A stretch of DNA of 64,000 bases, from the NCBI RefSeq assembly GCF_000223985.1, contig NZ_AFWV01000007.1, positions 124,001 through 188,000 on the forward strand. Direction: 5' to 3'. The stretch comes from Thiocapsa marina 5811. GTDB taxonomy: Bacteria; Pseudomonadota; Gammaproteobacteria; Chromatiales; Chromatiaceae. Under the pieces are notes generated by a model that ran no database searches, was not told the origin of the DNA, and worked only from the letters and a program-made list of their open reading frames with translations. Below, in pieces: positions 1 to 9,473 of this stretch; the first letter of the stretch is position 1; each line of letters starts with the position of its first letter. Made by a program: the position numbers and the translations under genes.

Positions 1-1259
1 TCTATCCGCCGATGAGCACCCAGCTCGAGGCGGCCGGTATCGGCTTGATGGAAGACTATGATCCGAGCCACCTCGAGCCGGCGCCGGATGTGGTGGTCGT
101 CGGCAACGCCATGAAGCGGGGCATCCCTGCCGTCGAGGCCATGCTGGATCGCGGTCTGCGCTATTGCTCGGGCCCGGAGTGGCTGCGCGAGAATCTGTTG
201 ACCGATCGCTGGGTGCTGGCGGTGGCCGGTACGCACGGCAAGACCACCACCGCGAGCATGCTCGCCTGGGTCCTGGAGGACGCCGGTCTCGCGCCCGGCT
301 TCCTGATCGGCGGCGTGCCGCTGGATTTCGGGCTGTCCGCGCGGCTGGGCTCCGCACCCTTTTTCGTGGTCGAGGCGGACGAGTACGACACCGCCTTCTT
401 CGATAAGCGCTCCAAGTTCGTCCACTATCGCCCCAGTACCCTGATTCTCAACAACCTGGAGTTCGACCACGCCGACATCTTCGACGACCTCGGCCAGATC
501 CAGCGCCAGTTTCATCATCTGGTACGCACCGTCCCGGGTCGCGGTCTGATCCTCCATCCGGGCGCCGAGCCGGCGCTCGATCAGGTGCTGGCGATGGGCT
601 GTTGGACCCCGCGCGAGTCCTTCGGCGAAGCGGGGCGGTGGACCGCTCGGCTGCTCGTCCCGGACGGATCCCGCTTTGAGGTGATGCTCGATGAGCACCC
701 GCTGGGCGAGGTCGACTGGGGGCAAACCGGACTGCACAACGTGCACAACGCGCTCGCCGTCTTGGCCGCGGCCCGGCACGCGGGTGTCCCGGTCGCCGCC
801 GGGATCGCCGCTTTGGGTCGGTTCAAGGGGGTGAAGCGTCGCATGGAGCTGCGCGGCGAGATCGCGGGCGTGCGTGTCTATGACGACTTCGCCCATCACC
901 CGACGGCGATCGAGACCACGCTGGGAGGCTTGCGTCGTCGTGTCGGCGAGCAGCGCATCCTCGCGGTGCTCGAGCCACGCTCCAACACCATGCGTCTGGG
1001 TGTGCACAATCGCGAGCTCGCCGCCTCGCTCGATGCGGCCGATCGGGTGTTTGTCTTCGCGCCTGCCGATCTGGGGTGGGATGCCGAGGCCGTCTTCGCG
1101 GGGCTTGCGCAGCGTGCGGCGGTGCATGCGGATCTCGATGCGCTTGCCGCTGCTGTAGTGGCCGAGTGCCGTGAGGGCGATCAGGTCTTGGTCATGAGCA
1201 ACGGCGGCTTCGGCGGGATCCACCAGAAGCTCCTGGACGGTCTGGCGCAGGCGCGCTAG
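1..1259 (+). CDS. mpl: UDP-N-acetylmuramate:L-Ala-gamma-D-Glu-meso-DAP ligase (Mpl), 5' truncated
   Basis: Cytoplasmic ATP-dependent Mur-family ligase that reattaches the tripeptide L-Ala-D-Glu-mDAP, recovered from wall turnover, to UDP-MurNAc (peptidoglycan recycling). The frame is open from base 3 and reads YPPMSTQLEAAGIG, which matches the inside of Mpl proteins just after the N-terminal Rossmann part. The true start is therefore upstream of the window, and the ATG at 12 is internal. The Mur P-loop GTHGKTTTASML lies near base 231, followed by ILNNLEFDHADIFDD and the C-terminal YDDFAHHPTAI motif. The last codons (QKLLDGLAQAR) look native. ubiX starts 16 nt downstream on the same strand, an order common in gammaproteobacteria. 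Confidence 0.95.
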   Translation, partial: YPPMSTQLEAAGIGLMEDYDPSHLEPAPDVVVVGNAMKRGIPAVEAMLDRGLRYCSGPEWLRENLLTDRWVLAVAGTHGKTTTASMLAWVLEDAGLAPGFLIGGVPLDFGLSARLGSAPFFVVEADEYDTAFFDKRSKFVHYRPSTLILNNLEFDHADIFDDLGQIQRQFHHLVRTVPGRGLILHPGAEPALDQVLAMGCWTPRESFGEAGRWTARLLVPDGSRFEVMLDEHPLGEVDWGQTGLHNVHNALAVLAAARHAGVPVAAGIAALGRFKGVKRRMELRGEIAGVRVYDDFAHHPTAIETTLGGLRRRVGEQRILAVLEPRSNTMRLGVHNRELAASLDAADRVFVFAPADLGWDAEAVFAGLAQRAAVHADLDALAAAVVAECREGDQVLVMSNGGFGGIHQKLLDGLAQAR

Positions 1260-1275
1260 GGAAGAGGGATCGCGC

Positions 1276-1899
1276 ATGTCCGAGCCGCTTCGAGACTGGC
1301 CAAAGACGATCACGGTCGCCGTGACCGGGGCCTCCGGGTCCCAATACGGGCTGCGTCTGGTCGAGTGTCTGCTCGCCGCCGGGATGCGGGTCTATCTGCT
1401 GATCTCCCAAGCCGGGCAGGTCGTGCTGAAGATGGAAGCCGATCTGGAGGTGCCGGCCCGGCCCGCCGAGGCGGAGGCCTTCTTCCTGGATTACTTCAAG
1501 GCGCCACCGGGACAGCTGCGTGTCTTCGGTCGCCAGCAGTGGACGGCACCGGTCGCGAGCGGCAGCAACCCGCCCGACGCCATGGTCATCTGTCCCTGCA
1601 CCACGGGCACGCTCGCGAGCATCGCCGCGGGTGTCTCGACCTCGCTGATCGACCGCGCGGCGGATGTGACCATGAAGGAGTCGCGCAAGCTGATCCTGGT
1701 GATCCGCGAGACGCCCTTCACGGCCATCCATCTCGAAAACATGCTGCGTCTTGCGCGCGCCGGTGCGGTCATCATGCCGGCCAATCCGGGGTTCTACTTC
1801 AAGCCGACGCGCGTCGAGCAGATCGTCGATTTCATGGTCGCCCGGATTCTGGATCACCTGGGCGTTCCGCATCGTCTGATGGCCCGTTGGGGCGAGTAG
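1276..1899 (+). CDS. ubiX: Flavin prenyltransferase UbiX
   Basis: UbiX joins dimethylallyl phosphate to FMN to make prenylated FMN, the cofactor of UbiD-type decarboxylases; ubiD lies about 22 kb away at 23726-25243. The 207 residues carry the flavin-binding N-terminus VTGASGSQYGLRL, the conserved PCTTGTLASIAAG stretch and the C-terminal RETPFTAIHLENMLRLARAGA and MPANPGFY motifs, and the length is normal for the family. The ATG follows mpl by 16 nt with GAAGAGGG as a plausible ribosome-binding site, suggesting co-transcription. The stop codon is the first base triplet of a perfect hairpin (1897-1915). Confidence 0.96.
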   Translation: MSEPLRDWPKTITVAVTGASGSQYGLRLVECLLAAGMRVYLLISQAGQVVLKMEADLEVPARPAEAEAFFLDYFKAPPGQLRVFGRQQWTAPVASGSNPPDAMVICPCTTGTLASIAAGVSTSLIDRAADVTMKESRKLILVIRETPFTAIHLENMLRLARAGAVIMPANPGFYFKPTRVEQIVDFMVARILDHLGVPHRLMARWGE

Positions 1900-1915
1900 C
1901 GCCGCGTCGGCGCTA
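1897..1915. terminator. Hairpin at ubiX 3' end (weak terminator candidate)
   Basis: TAGCGCCG, loop CGT, CGGCGCTA: a perfect 8-bp stem beginning on the ubiX stop codon and lying between the convergent ubiX and sucB. It has no T-tract, so intrinsic termination is uncertain; it may only protect the 3' end. Confidence 0.35.
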
Positions 1916-1959
1916 CGAGCTTGCAGGGCGGCATAGCTCGGTCAGCAGGCTGTTTCGGT

Positions 1960-3212
<1,253 letters not shown>

Positions 3213-3216
<4 letters not shown>

Positions 3217-6071
3217 TGTGGCGGGATCCTTTTATTCATGCTGGGGTTGAAATGCCCGGTCAGTGCCTCGTCGATCAACCGCTCCTGCTGCTCGACATGC
3301 GCGGCACGGTGGCCGACGGCCGGTGCGGCGGAGGATGGGCGGCCGACATAATAAGGCCGTTTCCCGTCCTGCATCAGGTTATGGAAGCGGTGTTTGATCT
3401 GGTCCCAAGCGCCTTGGTTTTGAGGCTCCTCCTGGCACCAGACGATCTCCTCGGTCGCGGCGTAGGGCTCGAGCGCGCGGTCGAAGTAGTCCTTGGGAAA
3501 GGGATAAAGCTGTTCGATGCGGATGATGGCGACATTCGTCAGACCACGCGCACGCCGCGCCTCGAGCAGATCGAAGTAGACCTTGCCGCAGCAGAAGACC
3601 ACGCGCTCGGTCTGGGCGGGGTCGATCGGGTCGATCTCCGGGATGACCGTCTGGAAATGACCGCTGGTCAGCTCGTCGAGCGCCGAGACCGCGAGGCGAT
3701 GGCGCAGCAGGCTCTTCGGGGTCATGACGATGAGCGGTTTGCGGTAGTCGCGGACGATCTGACGGCGCAGGAGATGATACATCTGTGCCGGCGTGGTCGG
3801 CACGCAGACTTGGAGGTTGTGCTCGGCGCAGAGCTGCAGGAAGCGCTCCAGACGGGCGGAGGAATGCTCGGCGCCCTGGCCCTCGAGTCCGTGGGGAAGC
3901 AGCATCACGAGCCCGCAGCACAGCCCCCATTTGGTTCCCGCCGAGCTGATGAATTGATCGATCACCACCTGGGCACCGTTGGCGAAGTCCCCGAACTGAG
4001 CCTCCCAAAGCGTCAGCGCGTTCGGCTCCGCGGTCGCGAATCCGTATTCGTAGGCCAGTACCGCCTCTTCGGAGAGGAGCGAGTCGATCGCGATGAAGGC
4101 GCCCTGATGCTCGCCGATGTGCTGCAACGGCGTATAGGCGTTGCCGGTCACTTGGTCGTGGATCTTGGCATGACGATGGAAGAAGGTCCCGCGGCCGGCA
4201 TCCTGTCCGGACAGGCGCACCGGCGTACCCGCGTCGAGGAGGGTTGCGTAGGCCAGATTCTCGGCGAAGCCCCAGTTCAGGAGCTGATCGCCTTGAGCCA
4301 TCTTGCGCCGCTCCTCCCACAGCTTCTCGACCCGTGGATGGAGCTCGAAGCCATCGGGCACGCGCAGCATGGCATCGCTCAGCTCGCGGAGCTTCTCGAC
4401 AGGGACGCCCGTATCGACGCTTTGATCCCAGGCCGTGGAGCGGCAGAAGCCCCAGTCGACACGGTAGGCATGGTCGAGCCCGCACAGGACCGGGCGCGCG
4501 ACCACCACACCCTGCTCGATGGAGTCGCGATAATCCGCAACCATCGCGTCGGCCTCATCTTTGGAGACGAGACCGTCGGAGACGAGGCGATCGGCATAGA
4601 CGGCACGCGGGGTCGGATGCCGGCGGATCTTCTTGTACATCATCGGCTGGGTGACCGCGGGCTCGTCCGCCTCGTTGTGCCCGAGACGCCGATAGCAGAC
4701 CAGGTCGATGATGACGTCCTTGTGGAACTGGTTGCGGAAATCCAGCGCCATGCGGGTGACGAAGATGACGGACTCCGGGTCGTCGCCGTTCACGTGAAAG
4801 ACCGGCGCCTGCACCATCTTGGCGACATCGGTGCAGTAGAGCGTGGAGCGTGTGTCGAGCGGGTTGCTGGTCGTAAAGCCGATCTGGTTGTTGATGACGA
4901 TGTGGACCGTGCCGCCGGTGGCATAGCTGCGCGTCTGCGAGAGCTGGAGCGTCTCCATGACGACGCCTTGGCCGGCAAAGGCCGCATCGCCGTGGATGAG
5001 CACGGGCAGGACCTGATCGCCGCTGCGGTCGTGGCGGCGCCGCTGGCGTGCGCGCACCGAGCCCTCGATCACCGGATTGATGATCTCGAGATGCGACGGG
5101 TTAAAGCCCAGCACCAGATGGACGATGCCGCCGGGGGTGTCGATGTCGGTCGCGAAGCCCATGTGATACTTCACGTCGCCGGCCATCTGACGCCAATCCA
5201 TCTGGACCCGCCCCTCGAACTCGTCGAAGATATCCTGAGGCGGTTTTCCGAAGATGTTGGTCAGCACGCTGAGACGCCCGCGGTGGGCCATGCCGATGAC
5301 CAGCTCCTTCTGGCCCTTGCGGCCGGCGCGCTGGATCAGCTCGTCCAGCAGCGGGATGAGGGCGTCGCTGCCTTCGAGCGAGAAGCGCTTCTGACCGACA
5401 TAGCGTTGGTGAAGATACTTCTCGAAGCCCTCGGCGGCGGTCAGGAGCGTCAAGAGCCAGCGCCGGTCGGCGGTGTCGAGCTCGGGTATCGCGCGATAGC
5501 CCTCGAGGCGCTTTTGGATCCAGCGTTTCTCCTGCGTATCGGTGATGTGCATATACTCGGAGCCGACCGTGCCGCAATAGATCTGCTCCACCATCGTGAT
5601 GATGTCGCGCAGCGGCATGCGGTCGGGGGCGTACAAGGAGCCCGTATGGAAGACCTGGTCCATGTCCTCGGCGGCCAGATTGTGGAAGGCCGGATCCAGA
5701 TCTGCGATCTTGGGCGTGTCGCGAAGCTTGATCGGGTCGAGGTTGGCGACCTGATGTCCGCGATAGCGGTAGCCGTTGATGAGTGAGAGCACGGCGGCTT
5801 GCTTCTCCGCGGCGGCGGGCTCGAGCCGCTCGGTCGAGCGCGTGCGTGCGCGCGTACGACTCTCTTGAGCGAGCCGCAGGAAATTCTCGCGTACCGGTCC
5901 GTGCGCGACCTCGTTGGCCGCTTCCTGGTGCATGATGTGGAAGCGTTCTCGCCAAGCTAAATCGACGCTCTCCGGGTCCTTTAAATAGCGTTCATAGAGG
6001 TCTTCAATAAAGGCTGCATTGCCGCCGTAAAGGGCGCCGGAACTGCGAAACAGCTCGAGGATTGCGCTCAT
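3213..6071 (-). CDS. sucA: 2-oxoglutarate dehydrogenase E1 (thiamine-diphosphate dependent)
   Basis: E1 decarboxylates 2-oxoglutarate with thiamine diphosphate and succinylates the E2 lipoyl group. The 952 residues are close to the usual 930-950. An N-terminal E2-binding segment ([23 protein letters not shown]) is followed by AHRGRLSVL (262-270), the ThDP/Mg region [11 protein letters not shown] (360-370), and the transketolase-like C-terminal half with HRHAKIHDQ and SSAGTKWG. It is the first gene of a sucA-sucB pair and lies downstream of an AT-rich leader with possible -10 boxes (6095-6150). There is no sdh or sucCD next to it. Confidence 0.97.
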
Positions 6072-6118
6072 GCTCGTTGTTGTTTCTCTGAGTTGATTTT
6101 ATACATGGATAATCGATG

Positions 6119-6149
6119 TTTATAACACAAGTCCCGAAGCGCTTGGCAA
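6119..6149 (-). promoter_or_regulatory. sucA: Possible sigma70 promoter of sucA
   Basis: On the minus strand TTGCCA (6149-6144) and TATAAA (6124-6119) are separated by 19 bp, within an AT-rich island that is unusual for this G+C-rich DNA. A second TATAAA (about 6102-6097) lies closer to the gene. The spacing is longer than ideal, so this is only a candidate. Confidence 0.3.
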
Positions 6150-6257
6150 GCGGGTTCAGGGCGACCGTCGTCGCGTGGCAAGGATCGGGCAAGCATCATC
6201 GCCGATCTTGCGGTGTGTCGTCTCCCGGTCCTTAGCCGACGCGGTCGGGACTCAAAG

Positions 6258-6476
6258 ATGGAACCGCAATCTTCCGCGGCCGAGCTGAGCGAGCGCAAGC
6301 GTCGTCGGATCCGCCTGGCTCGGCTCGAGGCCGACGTCGCCTATTTTCAGGCGCGCTTGGAGATGATCGGCGAGCCGAGGAGCGCGAATCAACTGACCCA
6401 GCGCAAGGCGTTCGCGCTCTTGCTCAAGACAGTCTCGACCAAGGTCGCGAAGGTCCAGCGCGAGCGGCCGGGTTGA
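6258..6476 (+). CDS. Small hypothetical protein (72 aa, charged helix)
   Basis: I do not recognise this protein. It is an Arg/Lys/Glu/Leu-rich 72-residue chain (MEPQSSAAELSERKRRRIRL...) that should be mainly helical, possibly coiled coil around residues 8-60. An in-frame ATG 45 nt upstream is possible, but the chosen ATG gives a more natural composition without the Cys/Arg-rich extension. It is divergent from sucA and followed by a 205-nt gap before the NRDE gene. No membrane segment or signal peptide is visible. It may be a lineage-specific protein; it could also be spurious. Confidence 0.45.
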   Translation: MEPQSSAAELSERKRRRIRLARLEADVAYFQARLEMIGEPRSANQLTQRKAFALLLKTVSTKVAKVQRERPG

Positions 6477-6681
6477 GTCGCAACCGACGGAATCGACGCG
6501 CTGCGCATCATCGCATCTGAATCGCGTCCGCCGTCGCGGATCGAGCCGAATTCGAATGTAAGAATTTAATGATTTCTCTTCGATCCGAAGCGCGTCTCGC
6601 CCCGATCGTTTTCGATACGATCCCGATTGTGTATTACGACAGAGCAGTGCAGGGCGATCTCCTGCTCGAGGGGTTCAATTC

Positions 6682-7431
6682 ATGTGTACCTTCGTCATTC
6701 TGAGGCGTCCCGGTCATGCCTGGCCGGTGCTGATCGCGGCCAATCGTGACGAGATGCGTACCCGGCCGAGTCTTGCGCCGGGAAGGCACTGGCCGGACCG
6801 CGCGGAGGTGCGTGGCGGACTCGATCTGGAGTCCGGCGGGAGTTGGCTCGGGGTCAACGATCATGGCCTCGTCGCCGCGGTCATGAACCGTCAGGGTACG
6901 CTCGGACCTTTGCCCGGCAAGCGCAGTCGCGGCGAGCTGGTCTTGGAGGCACTCGACCATGCCGAAGCCTCCGAGGCGGCCGGGGCGTTGGCGGATCTCG
7001 ATCCGGCCGCCTATCGCCCCTTCAATCTGGTGGTGGCGGATCCGCGCTCGGCCTATTGGCTGCGTCACGGAGGCGACGGCGACATCCGCGTTCATCCGAT
7101 CGCCGCCGGTCTGCACATGTTGAGCGCGAGCGAGCTGGACGATCCCGGCCACCCGCGCATTGCAGCGTATCATCCGAGGTTCGCCGAGGCGCAGCCCCCG
7201 GATCCCGACGCCGACGAGTGGACGGCCTGGCGGGATCTGCTGGCATCGAATCGGTCCGGTCCCGACGTGGATCCCGAGGCCGCCATGACGTTCGAGCGCT
7301 CCGACGGGTTCGGCACGCGTTCCGCAGCGCTGATCGCCATCCCCCTCTATCCCGGTTACGGCCGCGGGCCGATCTGGCTGCATGCGCAGGGGAGGCCGGA
7401 TCAAACCCAGTTCCTCCGAGTCCTCCTTTAA
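6682..7431 (+). CDS. NRDE family protein (TANGO2-like)
   Basis: This 249-residue protein begins MCTFVILRRPGHAWPVLIAANRDE; Cys2 and the AANRDE motif define the NRDE/TANGO2 superfamily. Homologues occur in bacteria and eukaryotes, where they have been linked to haem handling and lipid metabolism; the biochemical activity is unsettled. Conserved SGGSWLGVNDHGLVAAVMNR is visible near residues 51-73. No signal peptide. The start is supported by GAGGGG about 8 nt upstream. The stop codon TAA is formed by the terminal repeat of the element at 7427-7513. hemC follows downstream on the same strand. Confidence 0.85.
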   Translation: MCTFVILRRPGHAWPVLIAANRDEMRTRPSLAPGRHWPDRAEVRGGLDLESGGSWLGVNDHGLVAAVMNRQGTLGPLPGKRSRGELVLEALDHAEASEAAGALADLDPAAYRPFNLVVADPRSAYWLRHGGDGDIRVHPIAAGLHMLSASELDDPGHPRIAAYHPRFAEAQPPDPDADEWTAWRDLLASNRSGPDVDPEAAMTFERSDGFGTRSAALIAIPLYPGYGRGPIWLHAQGRPDQTQFLRVLL

Positions 7432-7513
7432 CCGCGTCCGGAGCGGGGCGGGATGGCTCGGCTTGCGGCGGCGTCCTGCAGATCGCTCGGGTTCCGGCCT
7501 GGATGCGGTTTAG
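7427..7513. repeat. 87-bp TIR element, copy A1
   Basis: Arms TTTAACCGCGTCCGG and (reverse complement of the right end) CTAAACCGCATCCGG enclose a G+C-rich interior without an ORF. The left arm contains the stop codon of the NRDE gene. An 18-nt AT-rich spacer separates it from copy A2. Confidence 0.8.
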
Positions 7514-7531
7514 GATAATAGAAACAATTCG

Positions 7532-7618
7532 TTAAACTGCATCCGCTGCGTCGTTCGCTGGTGCCTGCGGCGTGAAAACGTCGCTTGAGTCGCCATGTCG
7601 CTGCGAGACGCAGTTTAG
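7532..7618. repeat. 87-bp TIR element, copy A2
   Basis: The left arm TTAAACTGCATCC pairs with a right end GACGCAGTTTAG. The C-to-T change in the left arm is matched by G-to-A in the right arm, so the arms stay complementary while differing from the family consensus. It lies in the leader region upstream of hemC; bases 7619-7760 between it and hemC show nothing else I can name. Confidence 0.78.
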
Positions 7619-7760
7619 CCGGTTCGAAACCCCGCGTCGGCTGTGCCACAATCTCACCCTTTCGCCGCCTACGTGGTCCAACGGTCTCGTCCGCGCGGGC
7701 GTGATCGTACGTCCCTGTCTCAGACCCTGGCTCCGAACCAGAGCCCCTTTAGGATCCACC

Positions 7761-8687
7761 ATGTCGAACATCATGCGTATCGCCACCCGTAAATCTCCCT
7801 TGGCCATGTGGCAGGCCGAGCATGTCTCCGCACTGTTGACCAAGCTCCATCCGGGGCTCGAGATCCAGATCGTCGGGATGACCACCAAGGGCGACAAGAT
7901 CCTCGATGCGCCCTTGGCGAAGGTCGGTGGAAAGGGGCTCTTCGTGAAGGAGCTGGAGCAGGGGATGTTGGAAGGCGTGGCGGACATTGCCGTGCACTCC
8001 ATGAAGGACGTCCCCGTGGAGTTTCCGGAGGGCCTTCATCTGGCCGTGATCATGGATCGCGAGGACCCGCGCGATGCCTTCGTGTCGAACCGCTACGAGG
8101 GCCTCGATGATCTTCCGCAAGGTGCCTGTGTCGGCACCTCTAGCCTGCGTCGCCAATGTCAGCTCGCCGACCGGCGTCCCGACCTGCGCATCGAGCCCCT
8201 GCGCGGCAACGTCAACACCCGTCTCGCCAAGCTCGACGCGGGTGAGTACGACGCCATCATCCTGGCCGCCGCCGGTCTGATGCGCCTGGGCTTCGAGTCG
8301 CGCATCCGCAGCCGGATCGCACCGCAGGACAGTCTGCCGGCGATCGGCCAAGGCGCCATCGGGATCGAGTGTCGCAGCGCGGACCCGCGCGTCAATGATC
8401 TGATCGCGCCGCTGCATCACCGCGACACCGCGGACCGGGTGCTCGCCGAGCGCGCGATGAACGCGCGTCTGCACGGTGGCTGTCAGGTCCCGATCGCCGG
8501 GCACGCTCTGATCGAGGGCGACCGACTCGTCCTTAAGGGGCTGGTCGGGACGCCGGACGGATCACGGATCCTCCGGGCCGAATCCACGGGCCCGCGCGAG
8601 GACTGGGAGGCGATCGGGACGCGGGTCGCCGACGATCTGCTCGCGCAGGGCGCCGGCGAGATCCTGAGTGCACTCCAGGAGCCGTAA
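7761..8687 (+). CDS. hemC: Porphobilinogen deaminase (hydroxymethylbilane synthase)
   Basis: HemC condenses four porphobilinogens to hydroxymethylbilane in tetrapyrrole synthesis (haem, sirohaem, and bacteriochlorophyll if the host is phototrophic). The start ATG at 7761 has AGGA 6 nt upstream and gives [22 protein letters not shown]; a longer reading frame to 7572 runs through a repeat element and is not credible. Key features are [17 protein letters not shown], the Arg-rich substrate site [11 protein letters not shown], and Cys241 in LHGGCQVP, which anchors the dipyrromethane cofactor. The 308 residues are normal length. The stop codon overlaps the hemD start by 1 nt. Confidence 0.97.
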   Translation: MSNIMRIATRKSPLAMWQAEHVSALLTKLHPGLEIQIVGMTTKGDKILDAPLAKVGGKGLFVKELEQGMLEGVADIAVHSMKDVPVEFPEGLHLAVIMDREDPRDAFVSNRYEGLDDLPQGACVGTSSLRRQCQLADRRPDLRIEPLRGNVNTRLAKLDAGEYDAIILAAAGLMRLGFESRIRSRIAPQDSLPAIGQGAIGIECRSADPRVNDLIAPLHHRDTADRVLAERAMNARLHGGCQVPIAGHALIEGDRLVLKGLVGTPDGSRILRAESTGPREDWEAIGTRVADDLLAQGAGEILSALQEP

Positions 8688-9460
8688 TGGCAGCCCCCTG
8701 TGATCTCGGCGGGCGCGGCGTCCTGGTGACCCGGCCCGCAGCCCAGGCGGATGGGCTCTGCCGTCTGATCGAGGCGGCCCACGGCCGCCCGATCCGTCTG
8801 CCCACCATCGAGATCGCGCCGGTCGCCGATCCGGGCGAGGCGGCCGCACTGCTGGCGCAGTCATGGGACATGCTCTATTTCGTCAGCCCGAATGCGGTCG
8901 AGCAGGCGCTCGCCTTGGTGCCGGACGGTGCGTGGCCGGGGGTCGAGACCGTCGCTGCCGTCGGGCGAGCGACAGCACAGGCGTTGACCGACGCGGGGCG
9001 TGCGCCGGAGCTGGTCCCGGAGCAGCGCTTCGACAGCGAGACACTGCTCGCGATGCCCGAGCTGGCCGACATGCGCGGCCGCCGGGTGCTGATCGTCCGC
9101 GGCGAAGGCGGGCGTGCCTTGTTCGCCGATACGCTCCGCGCCCGCGGTGCCGAGGTGCTTTTTGCCGAGGTCTACCGTCGTCTGCGCCCGGCATTCGATC
9201 CCGCACCGCTGCTCTCGCGTTGGACCGACGACGTGGTCATGGTCACCGTGACCAGCGACGAGATCATGCTGAATCTGATGGAGATGCTCGGCCCCGCGGG
9301 CCGTGCTCCCTTGCTCGCCACGCCCTTGGTGGTCGTGGCGGAGCGCACCGCCGAGAAGGCCCGAGGGTTGGGGTTCGCCCGTGTGGAGGTCGCCGAGCGT
9401 GCCGAGGATGCGGCGATCGTCCGCGCCTTGTGCGCGCTCTGCCCGGCTGCCGCCGATTGA
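8687..9460 (+). CDS. hemD: Uroporphyrinogen-III synthase
   Basis: HemD cyclises hydroxymethylbilane with inversion of ring D to give uroporphyrinogen III. The 257-residue protein is a two-domain HemD with GRGVLVTRPAAQADGL at the N-terminus, FVSPNAVEQAL, VGRATAQAL, LIVRGEGGR and VTSDEIMLNL. Translation is coupled to hemC by TAATG. The hemX and hemY genes that often follow in gammaproteobacteria are absent; instead the gene converges with the histidine kinase gene 13 nt away. An orphan half-arm of the TIR element (CTAAACCGCG, 9463-9472) lies just after the stop. Confidence 0.94.
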   Translation: MAAPCDLGGRGVLVTRPAAQADGLCRLIEAAHGRPIRLPTIEIAPVADPGEAAALLAQSWDMLYFVSPNAVEQALALVPDGAWPGVETVAAVGRATAQALTDAGRAPELVPEQRFDSETLLAMPELADMRGRRVLIVRGEGGRALFADTLRARGAEVLFAEVYRRLRPAFDPAPLLSRWTDDVVMVTVTSDEIMLNLMEMLGPAGRAPLLATPLVVVAERTAEKARGLGFARVEVAERAEDAAIVRALCALCPAAAD

Positions 9461-9473
9461 GCCTAAACCGCGT

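Noticed and set aside
6517-6600. Degenerate TIR element upstream of the NRDE gene
   Set aside because: CTGAATCGCGTCC resembles copy C2's arm and an AT-rich stretch follows, but no right arm is found at the expected distance.
7560-7660. tRNA suggested by CGGTTCGAAACCCCG
   Set aside because: The T-arm-like motif lies at the edge of element A2; no acceptor, D or anticodon arms can be formed around it.
9463-9472. Additional TIR element copy at the hemD/kinase junction
   Set aside because: Only one arm (CTAAACCGCG) is present; no matching arm occurs 87 bp away inside the kinase gene. Treated as an orphan half-arm.
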